Below, in pieces: positions 57,847-64,000 of a DNA stretch of 64,000 bases. The notes beneath the pieces were generated by a model that ran no database searches, was not told where the DNA came from, and saw only the letters and a list, made by a program, of their open reading frames with translations. Both the position numbers and the translations under genes were made by a program. Position 1 is the first letter of the stretch; each line of letters opens with the position of its first letter. This DNA comes from Liolophura sinensis (taxonomy: Eukaryota > Mollusca > Polyplacophora > Chitonida > Chitonidae). The stretch is taken from contig NC_088302.1 in the NCBI RefSeq assembly GCF_032854445.1, positions 30,845,979-30,909,978 on the forward strand, given 5' to 3'.

Positions 57847-60614
57847 TTACGGTGGGAAGGTGGGAAGTGTGTATTGAATGTGGCTTGCGCATTTCTCACG
57901 ACAGTCAACCACAGTTGTCCAAGTGTACATTTTGAAAATTCACTTTGGCCTAAGACATGCCTGTCTCAAACAGTACAGCTTATCAGCTTCAATTTCCATT
58001 ACAAGCTTTGAAATATAGTCACTCCATCAAATTAGTATAGGTGTAGTATTCATATATTTGACTCCAGCAGAATACTATCTGAACTGATGGCACTGGTATG
58101 AATCTGGTTTTAACGTTGATGACGTTTGAAAATGTTGAAGTGTTTTATTTGGAATACAGGCTAAAGAGGTGTACCTGTATATTTTTTTTTTGTTTATATA
58201 TTTTTTTATTTATATTTTTTTTTTATTTGCATGTTATTGACAGTGTGGGATTTCTGAGAAACGTGAACTTCGTCATGGGTTGATTTGGTATAGTGGCTTA
58301 TTGACATGGATTTTGTGCGGGACCACAGAAGTTTAAAATATGACATATTTATTGAAGTAGTAATCTCCTGATCAAATACTGTTAATACTAATGAGCGCTG
58401 AAAGCTTTAAGTTGGCTTATATGGTGATTGGCATGATTGTGTAATTTTGTGAGAATCACTTATTTTGCATGTATGTATTTTAGACGTCATTTTGTTTCAC
58501 TGAAAAACCCATCATAGGACAGTAAATGACTTGCCCGGTTCAAAGAATAGTAGGAGGCGAGTATTGAATGACGCAGAAGTAGCCAGACGGGGCTTATGTA
58601 AATTGAATTTGTATATACACGTATTGTAACCAGATGTAGTATGTACTAAGTACTATAATGTCTTAATGTGATAAATGGTAATTTATCATCGCATAGCGTG
58701 TGATCACTGTAGCTGAAGCTGCTTTTTGCTGGCGTTTTTTGCGGATACTGTTATACGGTCATCTGCTTTACTTCACCCGATATGCACTTGTGATTTCTGA
58801 AGAAAACATTGTTTTTAATCCAGTCCATCCTTGTGTTCCTGTTTGACACGTCTCTTTTATTCTGATATGTCATGCTTTATCGTAGTACACAATGTTGTAT
58901 ATATTGGTTATGCTTCGCAACGCATATTGTACTTAATCGTGAGATTAGAATGAGATTCCGACCGTTGACCCAAAGAAGTTAAATGTATTAATCCCGACCA
59001 GCGGATTGTCGTCCGTCAATACGGACTGGTTGTCTGTTGAACACGAGCTCGCTGCTTTTTTCTTAGAAGTTTTTCCGCTGGTATTGGAGCTACAGTTCAT
59101 TTAATATTTATACATGTTTAAAAAGTGTGTATGTTATTTATTTGAAGTCGCCTCCTAGCTAATTACGTCTCGCGTGTGGCCTGAATTTTTCAATGGTATT
59201 GGGCCATGTGCAGTTTGCACGTGTGTAATGTGATGTACCAATAAACCATGTGAAACATCGTGCAAATGGAGTATGTTTGATTTTTTTATGCCTAGAGAGA
59301 CTTGAACATGAAAAGACTTGTGAGCTTAATAACTCATAAGCATCTAGGTGTAATAACGGGAGCTGTGGGGTTGAGTTTCTGGCTGCAGCTGTCGGGTGTT
59401 GATTTTATTGTTCCAGAGAAGGATTTCAACAAAACTCGCACGTAAAGCTTGCATTTACCCATTACCACTGCGACTCTAGTTCGCAGCGTCGAATTCAAGT
59501 CAAGTGAAAATAGAACATGAGCTATTTCAAGCGATTGTATAGCTTTCTTCAAATTGCATTGTCTTATGAAATAGATTTGTCCTACTTTCATTCCACTTGT
59601 TGAATAGAGAGAGACACCATACGACAGATCGCATCATCTCAACATGGCTTAAGTTATCGCAAGTGGCATTGATGCGTGGCTGTTGAAGGCAGCCGAACAG
59701 TTGTCAGTTATATGACGACTATGGCCTATCCACAAATATGACCCACTGTTGTACAAGTGAAAACTCTTGAGGACGTCAAACCAACCAATAATGTGGCAAT
59801 TTCCTATCCAGCTCAGGAAACTATACCGCAACCTGAGCGATTTTGAACTTTAATCAGATGCAATACGCTTTTTGATGTCTTCCAGGAATTCTGATTTTTG
59901 TTTGTTTGTCCTCTTGGAAAAGCAAAGGTAAATGGAAAATGGCGAGGTGCAAAAATCATGGGTTCAAGATTTTAAATCCACCAAACAGATCACCATGCTT
60001 TAGAACCATGAAACAGATCATTGTGACTTGCTACAAAAGAGGTCCCAATCCAAAATTTGTGTATGTGTTTCGATCTTCCTTCCAGCAAGGTTGTTTCATT
60101 CATTCATTCCAGCAAGGTTGTTTCACTCATTCATTCCAGCAAGGTTGATGCTGCGATATATGCTGCTGGACATTGCTAGATTGATTAAATCAAGATGATA
60201 GGTTTCAAGATACAGAAAACAAGGGAAGGGCCATGTGGTCAAGCATTTCTCAAGAAGGCGTCAGTATATTCTGACAAAGAGTAGTAGAGTTACTCTTTAT
60301 TTGGCAGAGAGCCAACCCATTTCGAATCTTTGACACAAAGCGAAGATATCAGTGTGGGGTAAAACCACACTGTGCTTGTAAACCCAAAACCATTTGCGGA
60401 CTTGTAGCTTCTCTACAATGCGATGGATGGGAGTTCTGGTCCATCTGAAGCATCCTCTCCAATCCTGTATACATGGGAAGGTTTGCTGGCAGCCTGTAGA
60501 TGGTGATGAGTTTCCAATCAAATAAATAAATAAGTGTGTGAAGTCATATTGCTACATAATCACCGTAAGAAAGTTGTGAAGCTCAAATAAGGAATAAGAT
60601 ACTTTATACACTTA

Positions 60615-60725
60615 CTCACGAAATTCCCCCGGGCTCTGCCCGGTTTTCTCCCACCATAATGCCGAACGCCGCCGTATAAGTGAAATATTCTTGAGTACGG
60701 CGTAACACCAATGAAATAAAATAAA
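60615..60725 (+). repeat. SINE family 1 tail copy
   Basis: CCCCCGGGCTCTGCCCGG, CATAATGCCGAACGCCGCC, GTATAAGTGAAATATTC, then TACGGCGTAACACCAATG and AAATAAAATAAAT. Head and middle are missing. A separate fragment at 60465-60535 (GGAAGGTTTGCTGGCAGCC) ends in AAATAAATAAATAAG. Confidence 0.75.
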
Positions 60726-61846
60726 TTAACACTCAAGAAATTCTTTTTTTTTTACAAAAATATTGGGAAATGATTTTAGACAATTTTTAAACATACTTGC
60801 ATGATATGTGAGTAAAACCAGAGCGGTGACGCCAACGTGATAAATGGCAAATGGTCAAATCCGGCCTATTGTCATTTTACATGTGACTTACCTATACAAA
60901 ATTATTAATGGTCTCTGCTCTCGGTTTGCAAAATCCGAGTTTCGATCCCTCAGTAGAGAGTGAAAGCTGTATGGGGAATACGTGGTTTATTCCGATAATA
61001 TTCTAGGCTTATATGACATACGGGATATGGACGTGCAGTCCTTATGCTTGTGTCTGTCAAAGTCTTTGTAAAACACATCTAGATTATTGGTTGGCATGTA
61101 AGCGGGTTCCATGTACAAATACATGTGCAAACAAGCTTTAGGCTGTGAATCTGGCTACAGTAGTGTAATGTTTGTAAAACTGGCTGTGAGCTTCATTATA
61201 TTGTACAGACCTCATTCGATAAGAGGTCGATTTCATTACACTATATACATGACACAAAACTGAACTTTCTGTGGTGGTACCTGCTGTGCTAAGCAATGCG
61301 CGTCCATGTAGCTAAATGTGTTTATATTGAATTTTAATCTGAGTTCTATATTAGGCTTTTTTTGTCCAATCCAAATTCGTGCCTGTTACAGTTGACGTGT
61401 GGTATGGTATGGTGTGGTTTGGTTTGTTTGCCTGAGGTTTAATGTGGTTATCAACGTTACTTTGGTAATTTGGCCAATGTTACTTTGGTCATTTGGTCAA
61501 CGTTACTTTGGTGCACTCTTGTAGCATGCAGGTCTTGATATCGTTATATTTACAGTCATTGGAACGCCAAGTCACCACCTACCTACCTTCGGTCACGGTA
61601 CACCGACACAGGGTTGCCTTGTTCTTTGACCTATACTCCCTTATGCTAAACACCACCTGCAGGATTAGTTCGTTATGGTCTAGGGGATACCTTCACATAA
61701 TTATTAATCCTAGATGAATTAATTCAGTTTAACTAGCCTGTGTGAAAATTGCACACGGTGATACAATCTGTACGCGTATTACATAAATTCATGCATGCTC
61801 GATCCTGTAGAGTAATCCATGAACGCATGATTTTAAGCTCTGAAAT

Positions 61847-61948
<102 letters not shown>

Positions 61949-62239
61949 GGTCACCACGTAATGCTTGTATATATCGAACTAGAGGGTGGCCAACTATTAG
62001 CGGGTTCACCAAACCTGTATGTACTGGCAAGCTAAAAGCTAACATGGCGTGAGATACGACCGGTTATATTAGCCCTAGTCAAGATGGATATATAAGAAGT
62101 CTTTACAGTAACAATTAGTAACAATATACCCACAAGCCCACCCACGGGGAACGTTGCGATCGTCTTACACTAGTCTTTATATCGACACATACATTAATTG
62201 AATACATCATTCTTTTTGACCTCGAAAAACGTTAGGTCA

Positions 62240-62410
62240 GTTATCTCGCGCTGAACAACTGAGATCGCAAGTTCAAATCCAGCTCTCGCTGTTCGGGCTG
62301 CGGTTTTCGTCAGGACTTTCTTCAGTTACCAGGTGAGGGGCGGTGGTTTTTCCTCTGGTTTCCGTTTCCTTGAACTGAACTTAAACTTACGGGGATCTCA
62401 TTGGTGAAAG
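62240..62410 (+). repeat. tRNA-like SINE fragment (third family)
   Basis: Contains CGCTGAACAACTGAGATCGC, GTTCAAATCCAGCTC (B box), CTGCTGTTCGGGC-like sequence and a GGTTTTCCTCTGGTTTCCG end. It resembles 28610-28740 in the tRNA-like part. Confidence 0.55.
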
Positions 62411-63375
62411 GCTGTAGGGAAATTGTGGTGCGCTAGCATGCTGATCACTGGATCACAGAGGACTCTCCGTCATGAATGAAGCTTTTTGTTTTTTTTGAGT
62501 ATTGCATAAACCGTCATTAAAATAATAAACTTCTTCGAAACACTTTTCCAAGTGTTGTGTTTTACTTTGTACAGGTCTATATACATACTGAACTTTCTCT
62601 GAACTGATATCATAAGTACTTGTGCGTAAAACTATAAATTTATAATCCTATGGACCGACTGTTGGGGAGCTAAATAGAGTACAAATATTATAGCTTACAA
62701 CACTAAATCCTGGCGCGCACTATAAACAACAACGGTATTTATCGTAGTGTTTTTATGCATTTAACACCTCAGTTAACAACAGTGGACTGTTTACACATCT
62801 ACACATAACACGTTGTTAGACATGTATGCGGAGAATATGCCAAACTGAAAACAAGGGACAAAAGGTAACGATGTGAGTTTAGTCTGCCACTTATATTAGT
62901 CTCAGCTTTATTATACGGCACTGTTTTTATTTACATTTTCATTTGCAGGTGGTATTTGTCTGAAAGTATATACATGTAGGTATATATAGGCTTTATACCT
63001 GTGGCTGAATTAAAGCCACGCATTGTCTCGGACAAGGGAGATTAGTGTGTTACTAGGTGAGTTTAGAACTACAATATAGAATAGGTAAGGAACTCGTGTA
63101 TGTACGTGCCTGGTCCACTCCAGGTGTCGGGTTATACAGACTATATTACAGCAGTGCTAGGTGTGTAGGCCTTACAAAGGAAGAGCCACCGCCAGCAGCA
63201 CCAGTTGGTTTATACCTTTAGCACGCCTATTTTCGGTCGTGCTGTTTTTAGCCACACGCGTATGCGGTATATACGGTACCAGAACTGCGCATCTTACAGC
63301 TTATGTATAGTTCGTGTACTAACTCTGTGTAGATACTCAGTCCTGGTAGAAGCTTGACCCCTTCAAAGTTCGAAC

Positions 63376-63852
63376 ATGGCAACCACTTCGCCCTTCACGG
63401 TGTCCGCTACGGAGGCCAATAGACTCGTCCAGCAGTGCAATAAGGACGACAATCACCGACACTGCTACCTGCTGCAGGTAAGCTTCCAGCCCGTATACGG
63501 CGACGTGGAAATCCCCCAGTCTGTCTACAAGAAGCTCCCGCGGCTGGTGAATGGAATTCCCCTTGGGGCGGGCAGGATGACCCGACAGGACGTGTGCGGG
63601 ATACGCTGGAGGTACCTGGAAGGAAACGCTCAAAGATCGCTGTGTTTTGTGTCTAATCCGATGATACAAGAAGACGCTGAAGAGACGCGCCGGCTGTTGA
63701 AAGACCAGCTGATTTTACAGTCACAACAGCTGTTCGGTGAGATCACCGTGAAAACGAACGTAATTCTCTCGCAGTGTTTGCACTTCGACCAGGACTTCTT
63801 CGTCAACGATATTGCGCTGTGCTTGAACGAAGGACTTCATTTTTTAGATTGA
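63376..63852 (+). CDS. Unrecognised protein, 158 codons (first or only exon)
   Basis: ATG lies in a good context (AACATGGC) and the frame runs to TGA at 63850-63852. It is GC-richer than the flanks and shows little low complexity: MATTSPFTVSATEANRLVQ, then QCNKDDNHRHCYLLQ, VYGDVEIPQSVYKKLPRLV, GIPLGAGRMTRQDVCGIRW, HFDQDFFVNDIALCLNEGL. I do not recognise the family. A perfect donor (CTGCAG|GTAAGC) lies in frame at 63477/63478, so it may be an internal site that is skipped, or exon 1 may end there. No transmembrane segment or signal peptide is seen. Confidence 0.6.
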   Translation: MATTSPFTVSATEANRLVQQCNKDDNHRHCYLLQVSFQPVYGDVEIPQSVYKKLPRLVNGIPLGAGRMTRQDVCGIRWRYLEGNAQRSLCFVSNPMIQEDAEETRRLLKDQLILQSQQLFGEITVKTNVILSQCLHFDQDFFVNDIALCLNEGLHFLD

Positions 63853-64000
63853 CGACGGATATGTAATTAGGAAAAATGATTATTATTTTTTTTTTAAATT
63901 TTTTCAGTATTATTATTTTTTTTTCTGTTGTCAACGTTTGGGAAAATAGTAAAGTTTAGCCGGCCAAGTGTAGTCGACAAAAGGAAGCGTGGAGAGCTAT

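Larger units (their letters stand above)
56161..59245 (+). other. ATRX 3' UTR and downstream sequence
   Basis: The tail of the transcript must begin at 56161. A degenerate array (56205-56490) and a SINE (57561-57846) lie in it. The best polyadenylation signal I see is AATAAA at 59240-59245, followed by a T/G-rich stretch (GTTTGATTTTTTT), giving a 3.1-kb UTR if used. Earlier non-canonical signals cannot be excluded. No conserved coding sequence was found. Confidence 0.45.

Overview
This is animal nuclear DNA: genes with many introns and GT-AG junctions, separated by AT-rich sequence full of tRNA-derived SINEs and minisatellites. The two main SINE families have tRNA-like heads; one ends in AAATA repeats and the other in a GTGAGTGAGTG-type tail (as read on its complement). 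They resemble repeats I associate with molluscs, so a mollusc or other lophotrochozoan is likely. That placement is inference.

Layout. Positions 1-179 (+) are the 3' end of a gene whose product resembles the C-terminal beta-domain of GH27 alpha-galactosidase / alpha-N-acetylgalactosaminidase. Positions 5553-14197 (-) hold a complete SLAIN-motif gene: eight coding exons that join in phase into a 470-residue microtubule plus-end protein. About 4 kb lies between the SLAIN and ATRX start codons, with a TATA-less ETS/NRF1/YY1-type promoter for SLAIN and a cluster of CACGTG, CRE, ETS and octamer sites upstream of ATRX. Positions 18125-56160 (+) hold an apparently complete ATRX orthologue. I reconstructed 30 coding exons in phase (about 2,239 residues): a split ADD zinc-finger domain, a long disordered Lys/Glu/Ser-rich middle, a SNF2 ATPase and a Gln-rich tail. 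One coding exon (37842-37981) is one base short for the frame. After the ATRX 3' UTR the sequence is repeat-rich. At 63376-63852 (+) a GC-richer open reading frame of 158 codons with a good start context marks another gene that I do not recognise.

SLAIN and ATRX are divergently arranged. Nothing in the sequence suggests they work together: SLAIN acts on cytoplasmic microtubules and ATRX on heterochromatin.

The most unusual structure is at exon-intron junctions. Tandem duplications span or abut splice sites at four places: SLAIN exon 3 donor (giving an in-phase 27-nt duplicate mini-exon), ATRX exon 22 donor (a 58-bp unit carrying exon end plus GTAAGTG, 11 intronic copies), ATRX exon 26 acceptor (two upstream decoy acceptors plus exon start), and ATRX exon 27 acceptor (a 34-bp array running into the real acceptor). 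Other points are a roughly 120-residue Lys/Glu insertion in the ATRX second RecA lobe, a roughly 0.4-kb-arm inverted repeat in SLAIN intron 1 that keeps a coding trace, a 140-bp tandem array made from SINE tail, and a TTF-zinc-finger transposon remnant in an ATRX intron.
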